Shown in pieces: positions 12,924 through 20,646 of a stretch of 53,854 bases of DNA. The translations under genes were made by a program, and so were the position numbers. Source of the DNA: a virus; the IMG/VR virus record IMGVR_UViG_3300046011_006760, positions 1-53,854 of that record; one strand, 5' to 3'. Numbering within the stretch: the first letter of the stretch is position 1; each line of letters begins with the position of its first letter. Under the pieces are notes generated by a model that saw only the letters and a program-made list of their open reading frames with translations, was not told the DNA's origin and searched no databases.

Positions 12924-15299
12924 TTATGATATCTTAACTGTTGAAATGTTATTGTTTTTCACTACCGTGATATTTTTTGTCGACCAGTCTTTAACTAAAT
13001 CGTTATGTGTTATAAAGAAAACAATCTCATACATGTCTTTTATTTTATCAAATAATGTTTTTAATTTCTCTAAGTTCTCTGGTGCTACTTTACCTAACAC
13101 TTCATCAAAGGTTATAAAATTAGGCATAGGTAATGTTGATAATTTACCTAATACGGCTCTTAGCGCTAAACTAGCAGCTGTTTTTTCAAACCCAGACCCA
13201 GATTTTAATAATTTTTGAACATTATCCTTGGTTAACATGAAATGAACATCATTCTTATCATTAATAAATATCTCAACTTCAAAATCTACAACATCTTCTA
13301 ACAATCTTTGTAATTCAGAATTAATTATCGGCAATACAGAACGTAAAACTAATTTGCTAATACCTTTTTTACCAACTAATTCAATGTATAGTTTGAAAAT
13401 TTTATCAATTTCTTCTTCTTTCTGAATCGTTGTTATTAACTTATTTTTGTTAACTATGCTTTCAGCGTTAATTTTTAAGTCAGATTGGATTCTTTCAATT
13501 TTTTTAATAGTTTCATCTTTAGAATAATTCTCAACATTCAAATCTGTTTTTATTTTAGTAATTTGAATATCTAATTTTCTATTCAAAGTAATTGAATCTA
13601 AATTTAAATTGTATTTTTTAAGGTCATTTTTCTTTTCTATGATTTTATTTCTTAAACCACCCATTTCAACCTCAAACCTATCAATATCTAACTCTTTTTT
13701 ATTTTTTTCATCAACTAATTTTTTAGTTGTGTTTAACGATGTTAGTTCAGATTCAGTTAATTTTAATTCTTTTTCGGTTTGTTCAACCTCTTTTAATAAT
13801 TTTTCAATCTCTAACTCATGACTCGCTATGTGTTCTGAATTATCTACATCATCAAGTTTTCTATTACATGACTGACATATACCACCAGCTATTAAACTTG
13901 AAATAACTTTTTGTAATCTTTTAATCTCAGCTTCTTTTAAAGCTAATTTTGTATTTAAAGAAGCTGAATGTTTTGTTAGCTGGTGATGAATGTCTTCGTT
14001 AAAACTTATATCACCTATTTTAAGCAATTCTTCTTTGATTACAGACACTTTATTGTTAATCGTGACACCTTTTTCAGTTAACACCTTAATAGTCTCTTCT
14101 AGGGACTCTGGATTCATTTCTGATATAGTTACATCAATTGTTTGTTTATTTGATAATAACCCATCTCGTTCATCTTCTAGCTCTTTAATTTTATTTTTAT
14201 AAGTTTCTAGACTTTCGTTAAGTGTTTGTTCTAAATCTTGTAAATCTTGAATTTTAGTTTCGTGGTCTTCAATTTCTTGTTTTAATGTAATAACATCATA
14301 TTCGTTAGATTTTTTCTTTTTAGCAAATTCATTATACATTGAACGAGAAATGGTTTCTTTCAATTCTAAAACTTCTAAACCAATTAATCTAGTTAATACT
14401 TTACCAGATTCAGTTGTTGTAAGACCAATAAGTTCATCTAAGTTTTTTTCAGTTGCTAATACAAGCATTTCAAAATCTTTTTCAGAACCAATACTATCTT
14501 TTATTTTTTTAGTCGTTTGTTTAGCGTCCTCTTCATTTAATTCTTCCTCATCACCATCTGGTAAAATCTTATAGTAGTTTACTTTATTGGTAACTGTCCA
14601 ACCACCACCTTTTTTGGCGGTTCTTCTCATTTTACGCTCAATGATTGTTTCTTCATTTTCAATTTCAATCATACCTCTAACAACCAATTCATTCTTATCT
14701 GAAAATTGATTAAATATTTGTTCGTTGGTATCGGTCTTAGTTGTATTACCATGTAATAAAAATTTAATAGCGTCAATTGTAAGTGACGTTTTACCACCTT
14801 GATTACTAGGGACTGAATTAACAATAGTCAACCCTTTAAGTTTTGTAAATGGAACATAATTTTGTTCACCAAAAGATAAAAAATTATCAATCATTATCCA
14901 TTTTATAGACCAAGTCTTATGTTGGATATTATTTAAATCGATATTTAACTCACCGTTTACTTTCTCATCTAAAGCAACGATTCTATTAAAATCAATGTTT
15001 TTACCCTCTCTGTCTAAATACTCTCGCATAAGACTTCTTTGGTAATTAACATCCATGATGTTTTCAATACCAGCACCAGTAATTTCAATAACGTCACCAT
15101 TTGCCGTTCTTTTAACTGGACGGTAAACAATATTTATATTGTTTTTGTTAAAACCATACTTAGAAGCAAAATAATTTTTAATTTTATTCTTAGCTTCGCG
15201 ACTATAATTATGAGGTAAATCATCCCAATAGATTTTAATCTTAGCGTTTGATGATAACAAATTTAAATTGTCAGTCATGTGTTGTGTGTTATTCGCCAT
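12924..15299 (-). CDS. 46: Recombination exonuclease ATPase subunit (T4 gp46 / SbcC / Rad50-like)
   Basis: A 791-residue SMC-type ATPase that works with the gp47 nuclease to resect DNA ends for recombination-dependent replication. Walker A is SVPSNQGGKTS (162-172, Lys170). Coiled coils flank a zinc-hook motif, CQSC (475-478). The ABC signature region is near LLKSGSGFEKTAASLALRAV. Walker B is FITFDEV (Asp732, Glu733), and the H-loop is ITHN (His765). Unusually, Walker A is preceded by about 130 residues; in T4 gp46 and SbcC the ATP-binding fold begins at the N-terminus. This extension (WDDLPHNYSREAKNKIKNYF and onward) looks like a separate folded domain. The gene overlaps the upstream 139-aa gene by 11 bases in an operon with gp47. 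Confidence 0.95.
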   Translation of the reverse strand: MANNTQHMTDNLNLLSSNAKIKIYWDDLPHNYSREAKNKIKNYFASKYGFNKNNINIVYRPVKRTANGDVIEITGAGIENIMDVNYQRSLMREYLDREGKNIDFNRIVALDEKVNGELNIDLNNIQHKTWSIKWIMIDNFLSFGEQNYVPFTKLKGLTIVNSVPSNQGGKTSLTIDAIKFLLHGNTTKTDTNEQIFNQFSDKNELVVRGMIEIENEETIIERKMRRTAKKGGGWTVTNKVNYYKILPDGDEEELNEEDAKQTTKKIKDSIGSEKDFEMLVLATEKNLDELIGLTTTESGKVLTRLIGLEVLELKETISRSMYNEFAKKKKSNEYDVITLKQEIEDHETKIQDLQDLEQTLNESLETYKNKIKELEDERDGLLSNKQTIDVTISEMNPESLEETIKVLTEKGVTINNKVSVIKEELLKIGDISFNEDIHHQLTKHSASLNTKLALKEAEIKRLQKVISSLIAGGICQSCNRKLDDVDNSEHIASHELEIEKLLKEVEQTEKELKLTESELTSLNTTKKLVDEKNKKELDIDRFEVEMGGLRNKIIEKKNDLKKYNLNLDSITLNRKLDIQITKIKTDLNVENYSKDETIKKIERIQSDLKINAESIVNKNKLITTIQKEEEIDKIFKLYIELVGKKGISKLVLRSVLPIINSELQRLLEDVVDFEVEIFINDKNDVHFMLTKDNVQKLLKSGSGFEKTAASLALRAVLGKLSTLPMPNFITFDEVLGKVAPENLEKLKTLFDKIKDMYEIVFFITHNDLVKDWSTKNITVVKNNNISTVKIS

Positions 15300-15708
15300 A
15301 CAAATCTGTTTTCTTTTTCTTTTTTTCTTGTTCTAATTCTATTTTTAACTTTTTGTGTTCAATTTCAAGAGCAGCTAATTCACCTATAGCTTTATCTTTG
15401 TTTTCAGCTGTTGTTTTTATCACACCGTTTAACTTATCAATCTCTTTGGTTAGTTTTTTCATTTCTTTGTTATCAGTTATGAAAACTTCTTTCTCAACAA
15501 TTACTTCTACAATTTTTTCAATAGGTACTTCTACAATCTTTTCAACCTCTTTCTCAACAATTTTTTCTTTTGTGGTTGGTGTTGCACCAAACTTTTCAGA
15601 TGTGAAACCTTGTTTTAAACATTTCAACATAAATTCATCTATATTCGTTATATTGTTTGCTCTACAATAGTTCCAGATTTCATCGTTTAATTCTTTATTC
15701 ACCTCCAT
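15289..15708 (-). CDS. Coiled-coil protein, 139 aa
   Basis: The N-terminal 45 residues form a helical domain (NDEIWNYCRANNITNIDEFM). A Val/Glu/Lys repeat follows, with VEKEV, VEKIVEV, IEKIVEV and VEKEV steps (about residues 50-75). A long charged coiled coil ends in a lysine-rich tail, EQEKKKKKTDLYGE. It overlaps genes on both sides (14 bases with 15695, 11 bases with gp46), so it is translationally coupled in the gp47/gp46 operon and may be an accessory of that complex. That role is inference from position only; no family is recognised. Confidence 0.65.
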   Translation of the reverse strand: MEVNKELNDEIWNYCRANNITNIDEFMLKCLKQGFTSEKFGATPTTKEKIVEKEVEKIVEVPIEKIVEVIVEKEVFITDNKEMKKLTKEIDKLNGVIKTTAENKDKAIGELAALEIEHKKLKIELEQEKKKKKTDLYGE

Positions 15709-15925
15709 CTAACATATTTGTTACATCTTCTTGCGTTTGATGGAATAAACATATCTCTTGTGAGCTTTGGTCCACAAACAAAGCAATTATTGGTTTGTCA
15801 ATTCTATATACCATAGAATTATCATCACTAGGGTCTAAATACCCAACTTCTCCGTTTACAACAGACCATTCACCCATTTCTTCTGGTAGTCCATTTACAA
15901 ACTTTTTTAATTCGTTTAATGTCAT
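15695..15925 (-). CDS. Hypothetical acidic protein, 76 aa
   Basis: This small acidic protein starts MTLNELKKFVNGLPEEMGEW, with a central beta-rich part (MVYRIDKPIIALFVDQ, EICLFHQTQ). There is no metal or catalytic motif. Its ATG shares a base with the gp47 stop (TAATG-type junction at 15925), and it overlaps the next gene by 14 bases, so all are co-translated. It resembles small conserved proteins found between recombination genes in T4-like phages, but I cannot name a family. Function unknown. Confidence 0.65.
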   Translation of the reverse strand: MTLNELKKFVNGLPEEMGEWSVVNGEVGYLDPSDDNSMVYRIDKPIIALFVDQSSQEICLFHQTQEDVTNMLDGGE

Positions 15926-16737
15926 TATAAATTAGTTAATACCTCTGTCCCGTTATCGAGGTCTTCAAGGGACTTTATTTTAAATTGATAGAATGGTGCT
16001 TTGTTTTCAACATCATGCTCTGTAAATGTTTTGGTTTCAACATCCCATAATAAGAATCCATGTTTACTTACATTCTCACCAAAGTTTTGTTGTATCAGAC
16101 TTGATGGATATGCTATTGGTATCCCCTTATGGTTGAACGATTGTCTTTTGTGAATATCACCAAGCATAACCATATCACAACCCTCGAACTCTTCCAACGC
16201 AGCACCATGGTCAATCTCGTAGCCTATATCTGTTTTAGCGTTGAGTACTGGTGCGTGATATAAACCGATATATGTTTTGTCATCACCAAATTGAGCTCTA
16301 GCACCTTCAATATCTGGTCTAGAATTTTCTTCAAAAATAGAATAAACACACCATACGATGTTATCATCTAAATAACACTTTGATTCTTTGAAGTAATTCA
16401 CATTTTTGTCGAATAAAAATTGAACCATCGGTGATATAGAATCCATACGGTCTTTATTATTTTCTAACAAATCATGATTCCCAGCTATTATAATAACTGG
16501 TGCTATTTCTTCAAGTTTTCTAATAAACCATGTTCCAAGCATAAGTTGCTCATTCGAGATTACAATTTTTTGGTGAACTAAGTCCCCAGCAATTACCACC
16601 CTAATTTCTTCTTTTTTATATTCTGTTAACAAATCTGTTAAATCAGAAATTAATTTTTTGAATACTGACATATACTCTTCGTGCATGCGAAAAGTTCTAA
16701 TATGAATATCAGCGAGATGTATTATCTTCTTTACCAT
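15925..16737 (-). CDS. 47: Recombination exonuclease nuclease subunit (T4 gp47 / SbcD / Mre11-like)
   Basis: A 270-residue calcineurin-type phosphoesterase. The metal-binding motifs are in order: HLADIH (residues 7-12, Asp10 and His12), AGDLVH (50-55), AGNHD (85-89), LYHAP, and MLGDIHKR. It degrades DNA ends together with gp46, feeding single strands to UvsX. The length is close to the catalytic core alone, with a short C-terminal cap (PSSLIQQNFGENVSKHGFLL). The start MVKKIIHLADIH lies 29 bases inside the end of the 89-aa gene. It is the second gene of the operon starting at the promoter at 17053. Confidence 0.95.
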   Translation of the reverse strand: MVKKIIHLADIHIRTFRMHEEYMSVFKKLISDLTDLLTEYKKEEIRVVIAGDLVHQKIVISNEQLMLGTWFIRKLEEIAPVIIIAGNHDLLENNKDRMDSISPMVQFLFDKNVNYFKESKCYLDDNIVWCVYSIFEENSRPDIEGARAQFGDDKTYIGLYHAPVLNAKTDIGYEIDHGAALEEFEGCDMVMLGDIHKRQSFNHKGIPIAYPSSLIQQNFGENVSKHGFLLWDVETKTFTEHDVENKAPFYQFKIKSLEDLDNGTEVLTNL

Positions 16738-16978
16738 TTTCTTCGTTGTATTTATTTAATTTGTAAATATATTTATCCATTAAACCTATCATATCTAATA
16801 ATTCTTCTCTATCCATTATTAGAATACTAGCAGTGCTTTGCATTAATAACGCTAATACTTGGTCGGTACCATGTTTTAATTCATGAGTTAAAGCAACTTT
16901 AAATTCTGACCAACCATCATGAACAATTTTATATAATTGTTCATCATTAAAGGGTTCATATAAACTTCTGTTATGCAT
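16709..16978 (-). CDS. Hypothetical helical protein, 89 aa
   Basis: This is the first gene of the gp47/gp46 operon. It is all-helical: NDEQLYKIVHDGWSEFKVAL, then HGTDQVLALLMQSTASILIM, then REELLDMIGLMDKYIYKLNK, with a charged tail. No family is recognised. Its ATG (16976-16978) overlaps the stop of a decayed 3' fragment of the PD-(D/E)XK nuclease gene (16971-17039). This suggests that before the mobile cassette inserted, the nuclease gene overlapped and was coupled to this gene. A canonical host-type promoter (17053-17083) now drives it. Function unknown. Confidence 0.7.
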   Translation of the reverse strand: MHNRSLYEPFNDEQLYKIVHDGWSEFKVALTHELKHGTDQVLALLMQSTASILIMDREELLDMIGLMDKYIYKLNKYNEENGKEDNTSR

Positions 16979-17039
16979 TTTTCATTAAGTTATAGTGGTG
17001 CATCTCAATAAGCTTCTTGGCTTCATGTTTAACACCAAA
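16971..17039 (-). pseudogene. Relic of the 3' end of the PD-(D/E)XK nuclease gene
   Basis: Read on the minus strand this encodes VKHEAKKLIEMHHYNLMKNA and a TAA stop at 16971-16973. The intact nuclease gene ends LKHEARKLIEMHHYNIMKNN, 16 of 20 residues identical. At DNA level 16983-17030 matches 18544-18591 at about three quarters of positions. The relic has no start and its frame closes upstream. It lies on the far side of mobile cassette 1 from the intact gene, so it is the original gene end left behind when the cassette and a replacement end were acquired. Confidence 0.85.
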
Positions 17040-17052
17040 ATTATTTTTTCTA

Positions 17053-17083
17053 CAAAGATACTAAATATTTTAGACTTTTACAA
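17053..17083 (-). promoter_or_regulatory. Bacteroidota-type promoter for the gp47/gp46 operon
   Basis: On the minus strand TATCTTTG (17053-17060) is preceded by TTG (17081-17083) with a 20 nt spacer. It lies between the relic and cassette 1 and drives the gene starting at 16978. Confidence 0.72.
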
Positions 17084-17090
17084 GAATTAT

Positions 17091-17103
17091 AGATATTTAT
17101 TTG
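17091..17103 (+). promoter_or_regulatory. ATATTTAT element before cassette 1
   Basis: The plus strand reads AGATATTTATTTG, 28 nt upstream of the ATG at 17131. It has the same core as the recurrent elements of the minus-strand operons. Confidence 0.3.
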
Positions 17104-17130
17104 TATAACAAAAATTAAAATTGTATTACA

Positions 17131-17883
17131 ATGGAATTAAAAAAATTTCAAAAAACATTATTAACATCTTTAAATGAAAATAGATTTTCATTAATAAAAC
17201 ACTCCAGACAAATGGGTGTTTCAACTGTTTTAATAGAATTTATAATAGAAAATTTATTAAACGAAAATAACAAAACTATAGTTTTGTTTACTGAGAAATT
17301 ATCCTCATGCAAAGAATTATTAAATAAAATTAGATTAGATAATCGAATTATTTCTTTAAAAAAAACAAAAGATACCGTTTCATATTTAGAATTTGAAAAT
17401 GGTAATCGAATAAAAATAGCGTCAAGTTTAGACGGTTTGAGAGGTTATGGTTTTGAATACTTAATAATAGACAACGCTTGTTTTGTTGGTAATTTAGATA
17501 ATTTATTAACAAATATTTTACCTATATTAAACGCTAAAACAAATTCTAAATTAATACTTGCGTCATCAAACAAAAAAGGTTATTCATATTTTAACGAATT
17601 GTTTAGTAATGATAACAATATTTTTATTAAGAACATACTACATTGGAGTATTGATGAAGAAAATCTTAAAAAATATGAAGAATATAGACTTATTGTGGAT
17701 TCTGAAACTTTTAAAGTTGAGATGGATTTAGAGGATGTCTCTGGGAAATTAAATAAGGACCATTTATTAAGTTTTAGGGTAAATGATGATTTATACATGG
17801 CTTTATCAAAAAAATTATTAGGTTTAGATTTGTCATTATCTGAATACCTAAGAATGTTAATTAAACGTGATACAGATGAATAA
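17131..17883 (+). CDS. Truncated terminase-like ATPase with C-terminal ribbon-helix-helix domain (250 aa)
   Basis: Residues 1-195 resemble the N-terminal ATPase of large terminases of the T4 gp17 type. FSLIKHSRQMGVSTVLIEFI carries the Walker-A-like SRQMGVST, YLIIDNACFV is the Walker B position with Asp followed by Asn instead of the catalytic Glu, and LILASSNKKGYSYFNELF matches the motif III/coupling region. There is no RNase H-like nuclease domain; full terminases run to 500-600 residues. Instead the C-terminus, LLSFRVNDDLYMALSKKLLG and LSLSEYLRMLIK, is a typical ribbon-helix-helix DNA-binding domain. It overlaps the HNH gene by 8 bases. It is therefore part of the cassette, not the packaging enzyme, and its ATPase activity is doubtful. 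Confidence 0.75.
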   Translation: MELKKFQKTLLTSLNENRFSLIKHSRQMGVSTVLIEFIIENLLNENNKTIVLFTEKLSSCKELLNKIRLDNRIISLKKTKDTVSYLEFENGNRIKIASSLDGLRGYGFEYLIIDNACFVGNLDNLLTNILPILNAKTNSKLILASSNKKGYSYFNELFSNDNNIFIKNILHWSIDEENLKKYEEYRLIVDSETFKVEMDLEDVSGKLNKDHLLSFRVNDDLYMALSKKLLGLDLSLSEYLRMLIKRDTDE

Positions 17884-18535
17884 AAAATATTTAACAGAAG
17901 AAGAACGTAAAGAGGCTAAACGTTTATATAATAAAGAATATAGAGAAAAAAATAAAGAAAAAATAAAAGAATTACAATCAAATTGGTTAAAAAATAACCC
18001 TGATTATTTTAAAAATTTAGCCAAAACGGAAAAAGAGATTAATCGTAAAAAAGAATGGAATACTAATAATTTGGATGTCAATAGAAAATCTAAAAAAGAA
18101 TGGGTTAAAAATAACCCAAATAAAGTTAAGGAAGCAAAAAATAAATGGTTAGACAAACGACCTAATTATTATAATGAATATATTAAAAAGCGTAGTGAAA
18201 TAGATTTTCTTTTTAAATTATCCAATAATATTAGATGTTTAATAAGAAATTCTATTAAAAGAAACGGTTTTGATAAAAATAATACTACAAGTAATATTTT
18301 AGGTTGTACTATTGAAGAATTCAAACAACACCTTGAATCTAAATTTGAATCATGGATGACTTGGGATAATTATGGTTTATATAACGGAACAGCTAACTAT
18401 GGTTGGGATATGGACCATATAATACCATCTAGTTCAGCAATTACAAAAGAAGAATTACTGAAATTAAACCATTTCAGCAATCTTCAACCGTTATGTTCTT
18501 ATTTTAATAGAGATGTAAAAAAAGATATTTTTTAA
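17876..18535 (+). CDS. HNH homing endonuclease
   Basis: A 219-residue protein starting at ATG 17876 (MNKKYLTEEERKEAKRLYNK). An earlier GTG at 17867 exists, but the ATG overlaps the upstream stop in the usual coupled way. The N-terminal 100 residues are basic helices with repeated WxKNNPxxxKxxxxxW units that probably grip DNA. The C-terminus holds the nuclease: ILGCTIEEFKQHLESKF, then WDMDHIIPSSSA with the catalytic Asp-His, then LKLNHFSNLQPLCSYFNRDV with the second His and Asn. This is the standard free-standing phage HNH endonuclease layout. It converges on the nuclease gene, overlapping its stop by 4 bases. Confidence 0.92.
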   Translation: MNKKYLTEEERKEAKRLYNKEYREKNKEKIKELQSNWLKNNPDYFKNLAKTEKEINRKKEWNTNNLDVNRKSKKEWVKNNPNKVKEAKNKWLDKRPNYYNEYIKKRSEIDFLFKLSNNIRCLIRNSIKRNGFDKNNTTSNILGCTIEEFKQHLESKFESWMTWDNYGLYNGTANYGWDMDHIIPSSSAITKEELLKLNHFSNLQPLCSYFNRDVKKDIF

Positions 18536-19314
18536 TTATTCTTCATTATATTATAATGGTGCATTTCTATTAATTTACGTGCTTCATGCTTGAGATACAT
18601 TATTTGTATTTTTTGGAAACTCATTTTTTCTTTATCCCAATAACCAATACAGATTTGTCTACATTTTCTATGTGGAAATTCTAATTCGTACATGTAAGCA
18701 TACACGCTTAATTGTAATGTATAAATTGACCATTGACATGCTTGTAAGTGGTCGAATGGTTTGAAAAGAGTTTCATAACCGTATTGGTTAAAGAAGTTGA
18801 ATTCTCTGTTGGTTTTCCAGTCCCAAACATCAAAGTAAGTATCATCAATATCGATAATAAGGTCAGACATACCAGCTAGTTCATATTGTTCAGAGAACAT
18901 AATTCTTTCTGGCCACATTGCGATACCTTCATCAATTTTTAAGTCGTTAAAACCATCAATCACTTTTTGTTCAAACTTACCTTCTTCTGTGTCGTCTGGA
19001 AAATACCATTTGTTGGCTAACAAATATCTTTCAACAATATCGTGCACCTTTGTACCATACACATTCGCTTCATCATTAAGCATTTGCCAATAATCAAGTA
19101 TTTGTTGTTGCGTCAAACCAATATATCGTTCTTGTTTTACGTTGTTTGGTTGATTGACAATAGCGGCTGACACAGCTTCAGAGTCAAAGTGTGGTTCGAT
19201 TGATGTAAGTGTAGTTGTAACTGATTTATAAATTTTACCAGTTTCTCTGTGATGATATTTGTGTTCAATTGGTTCCAAGTAGACTGGCCCAACCCATAGT
19301 TTAGCATTTGACAT
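18532..19314 (-). CDS. PD-(D/E)XK superfamily nuclease (260 aa)
   Basis: A RecB/Cas4-like nuclease core is visible: YGTKVHDIVERYL (residues 86-98, His91), a Glu in SEQYELAGMSDLIIDID (141-157, with GMSD giving Asp151), YFDVWDWKTNR (160-170, the DWK catalytic motif) and the QLSVYAYMYE helix (201-210, QxxxY motif IV). Such phage enzymes process DNA ends during recombination or packaging. The gene has its own promoter (19331-19362). Its 3' end borders mobile cassette 1 and is probably a replacement copy, since a diverged duplicate of its last 20 codons lies across the cassette at 16971-17039. The C-terminal helix HEARKLIEMHHYN is duplicated there. Confidence 0.88.
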   Translation of the reverse strand: MSNAKLWVGPVYLEPIEHKYHHRETGKIYKSVTTTLTSIEPHFDSEAVSAAIVNQPNNVKQERYIGLTQQQILDYWQMLNDEANVYGTKVHDIVERYLLANKWYFPDDTEEGKFEQKVIDGFNDLKIDEGIAMWPERIMFSEQYELAGMSDLIIDIDDTYFDVWDWKTNREFNFFNQYGYETLFKPFDHLQACQWSIYTLQLSVYAYMYELEFPHRKCRQICIGYWDKEKMSFQKIQIMYLKHEARKLIEMHHYNIMKNN

Positions 19315-19330
19315 AGTTTTTCGTTTATTA

Positions 19331-19362
19331 CAAATATACTAAATTTTTATGCCAAATGCAAA
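19331..19362 (-). promoter_or_regulatory. Bacteroidota-type promoter for the PD-(D/E)XK nuclease
   Basis: On the minus strand TATATTTG (19331-19338) is preceded by TTTG (19359-19362) with exactly 20 nt between them. The ATG at 19314 is 17 nt downstream. Confidence 0.78.
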
Positions 19363-20307
19363 TTATTCTTTTAATTTGTGACTACTCATTAATAACTTAA
19401 CAATACCACTATTACCCAAATATTGAAATACACTGGAAGGGTCATAACCATCTGGTGGTGTACATATTTTTATACGGTCTTTTAAATCACCAGTATTTAA
19501 TTCCCAATAAAGTCTTTCAGCGTCATCATAAGCGTCACTATCTAATAATATAACAACAAACGCTTTAGCTTTTTCGTGTAATAGATATTTTAATTTATCA
19601 CTAATAAACTTACCTAATAATGGTATTGAATTAGGTACAACAATATGGTCAGTCGCACCTTCAACTAAATAAATTGTTGCGTCCCAATTTATTTTATTCT
19701 CATTAAATATTATTTCATATTTTTCAGCATGAGGGTTAAGGTATTTTACTTTGGTTTTTTTATTTAAAAACCATCTAGCTATAAAATAATTAACATTACC
19801 ATCAGAATCATAAGAAGGTATTATTATCCTATTTTGGAAGTCACCAGATATTGTATAACCGATATTATATTCTTTTATAATTTCATCGGTAATACCTCTA
19901 TCTTTTAAATATTTTATAGCTAAATCTGATTTGTAGTCAAGTTTGGTACATTCTGATAATTTTTTATACCCTTCTGGTAACCTAACAATTATTTTTTCAG
20001 AATTTTTAGAACCATTGTAGTTGTATTCTGGTTTGAATAAATTATATTCTCTTAGGTGGCTTTTAGTTCCGTATTTTTTAACTAGATTTTCTAAAGAACC
20101 GTACATGTGATTTGTTTCGTAACAAACCCAGCATTTATATACACCTTTATGGTAATTAAGTTCTAAATTACCCTTACCATCACCATTATATAAACCTTTA
20201 TCAGCAGAGCACGCTGGACAGTCAAAGGCTGTTTGACCTGATTCTTGATTATGTTTTCTAGGTTCCCCCAGAAATGATTCAAATATACTTAATAAATAAT
20301 TTGACAT
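19363..20307 (-). CDS. DNA primase (DnaG-type zinc finger and TOPRIM)
   Basis: This 314-residue primase has two cysteine pairs forming a zinc ribbon: CPAC (residues 30-33) and CWVC (59-62). The TOPRIM domain has IYLVEGATD (212-220, Glu216) and VVILLDSDAYDDA (251-263, Asp256 and Asp258). It would synthesise RNA primers for lagging strands with the gp41-like helicase at 49412-50860. There is no separate helicase-binding domain, so it is shorter than DnaG. The first 20 codons and the promoter are duplicated as a relic across mobile cassette 2 (21276-21350), indicating that the present 5' end is a replacement copy. Confidence 0.92.
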   Translation of the reverse strand: MSNYLLSIFESFLGEPRKHNQESGQTAFDCPACSADKGLYNGDGKGNLELNYHKGVYKCWVCYETNHMYGSLENLVKKYGTKSHLREYNLFKPEYNYNGSKNSEKIIVRLPEGYKKLSECTKLDYKSDLAIKYLKDRGITDEIIKEYNIGYTISGDFQNRIIIPSYDSDGNVNYFIARWFLNKKTKVKYLNPHAEKYEIIFNENKINWDATIYLVEGATDHIVVPNSIPLLGKFISDKLKYLLHEKAKAFVVILLDSDAYDDAERLYWELNTGDLKDRIKICTPPDGYDPSSVFQYLGNSGIVKLLMSSHKLKE

Positions 20308-20321
20308 ATTTAATTTTTAGA

Positions 20322-20329
20322 CAAATATA
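20322..20329 (-). promoter_or_regulatory. Bacteroidota-type -7 box of the primase gene
   Basis: The minus strand reads TATATTTG 15 nt before the primase ATG. No TTG lies at the usual spacing, unlike most other boxes of this type here. A second copy of this box occurs at 21343-21350. Confidence 0.55.
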
Positions 20330-20380
20330 CTAAAATTATTTTAAAATATTTAATTTTTACCCGACTTTTTTATTTTTATC

Positions 20381-20397
20381 CGATATTTATTATTAAA
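20381..20397 (+). promoter_or_regulatory. ATATTTAT element before cassette 2
   Basis: The plus strand reads CGATATTTATTATTAAA, 9 nt upstream of the ATG at 20407. It has the same core as the recurrent minus-strand elements. Confidence 0.35.
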
Positions 20398-20406
20398 CAA
20401 AAAATT

Positions 20407-20646
20407 ATGGGACGACCAAAACTAGAAGAAAAAGAAAAAAAAATTAAATTAGGTATAACTATATCTAAAAATTCATTTACCATGTTAGAAATGTTAACAA
20501 ATAATAAATCAGAATTTATTGAAAAATTGATAAATAATCATGTAAAGAACATAACAATAACAAATAATATTGAACTTAAATACGATGAAAATAACAATTA
20601 TATTGGTAGTAAAACCACTAAAATAATTGATGTTGATGAAAATTAA
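20407..20646 (+). CDS. Small ribbon-helix-helix DNA-binding protein, 79 aa
   Basis: The start MGRPKLEEKEKKIKLGITIS gives a basic arm and a beta strand. Two helices follow, NSFTMLEMLTNNKSEFIEKL and INNHVK, the layout of a ribbon-helix-helix (CopG/Arc-like) domain that binds DNA as a dimer. The C-terminal 30 residues are strand-like (ITITNNIELKYDENNNYIG). It overlaps the GIY-YIG gene by 11 bases and is translationally coupled to it. A repressor or targeting partner for the endonuclease is the natural inference, and the parallel RHH domain in cassette 1 strengthens it. Confidence 0.7.
   Translation: MGRPKLEEKEKKIKLGITISKNSFTMLEMLTNNKSEFIEKLINNHVKNITITNNIELKYDENNNYIGSKTTKIIDVDEN

Larger units (their letters stand above)
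17040..18535 (+). mobile_element. Mobile cassette 1 (terminase-like ATPase-RHH plus HNH endonuclease)
   Basis: A plus-strand two-gene block in an otherwise minus-strand region, bounded by diverged copies of the same 3' gene end: the relic at 16971-17039 and the intact nuclease end at 18532-18591. Base composition inside is even more AT-rich than in neighbouring genes. The HNH endonuclease is the likely mobility enzyme. Exact boundaries are inferred from where the similarity of the two flanks ends. Confidence 0.7.

Noticed and set aside
17867-17875. GTG start for the HNH endonuclease three codons upstream of the ATG.
   Set aside because: The ATG at 17876 gives the usual short overlap with the upstream stop and matches family N-termini; nothing supports the GTG.
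17131-17883. Calling this gene the phage packaging terminase.
   Set aside because: It lacks the nuclease domain and the Walker B Glu, has an RHH tail, and sits in a mobile cassette; the real terminase should be elsewhere in the genome.
20627-20635. TTG or earlier ATG start for the GIY-YIG endonuclease.
   Set aside because: They add only one to three residues before the GIY motif; the ATG at 20636 is the conventional choice, though 20630 cannot be excluded.
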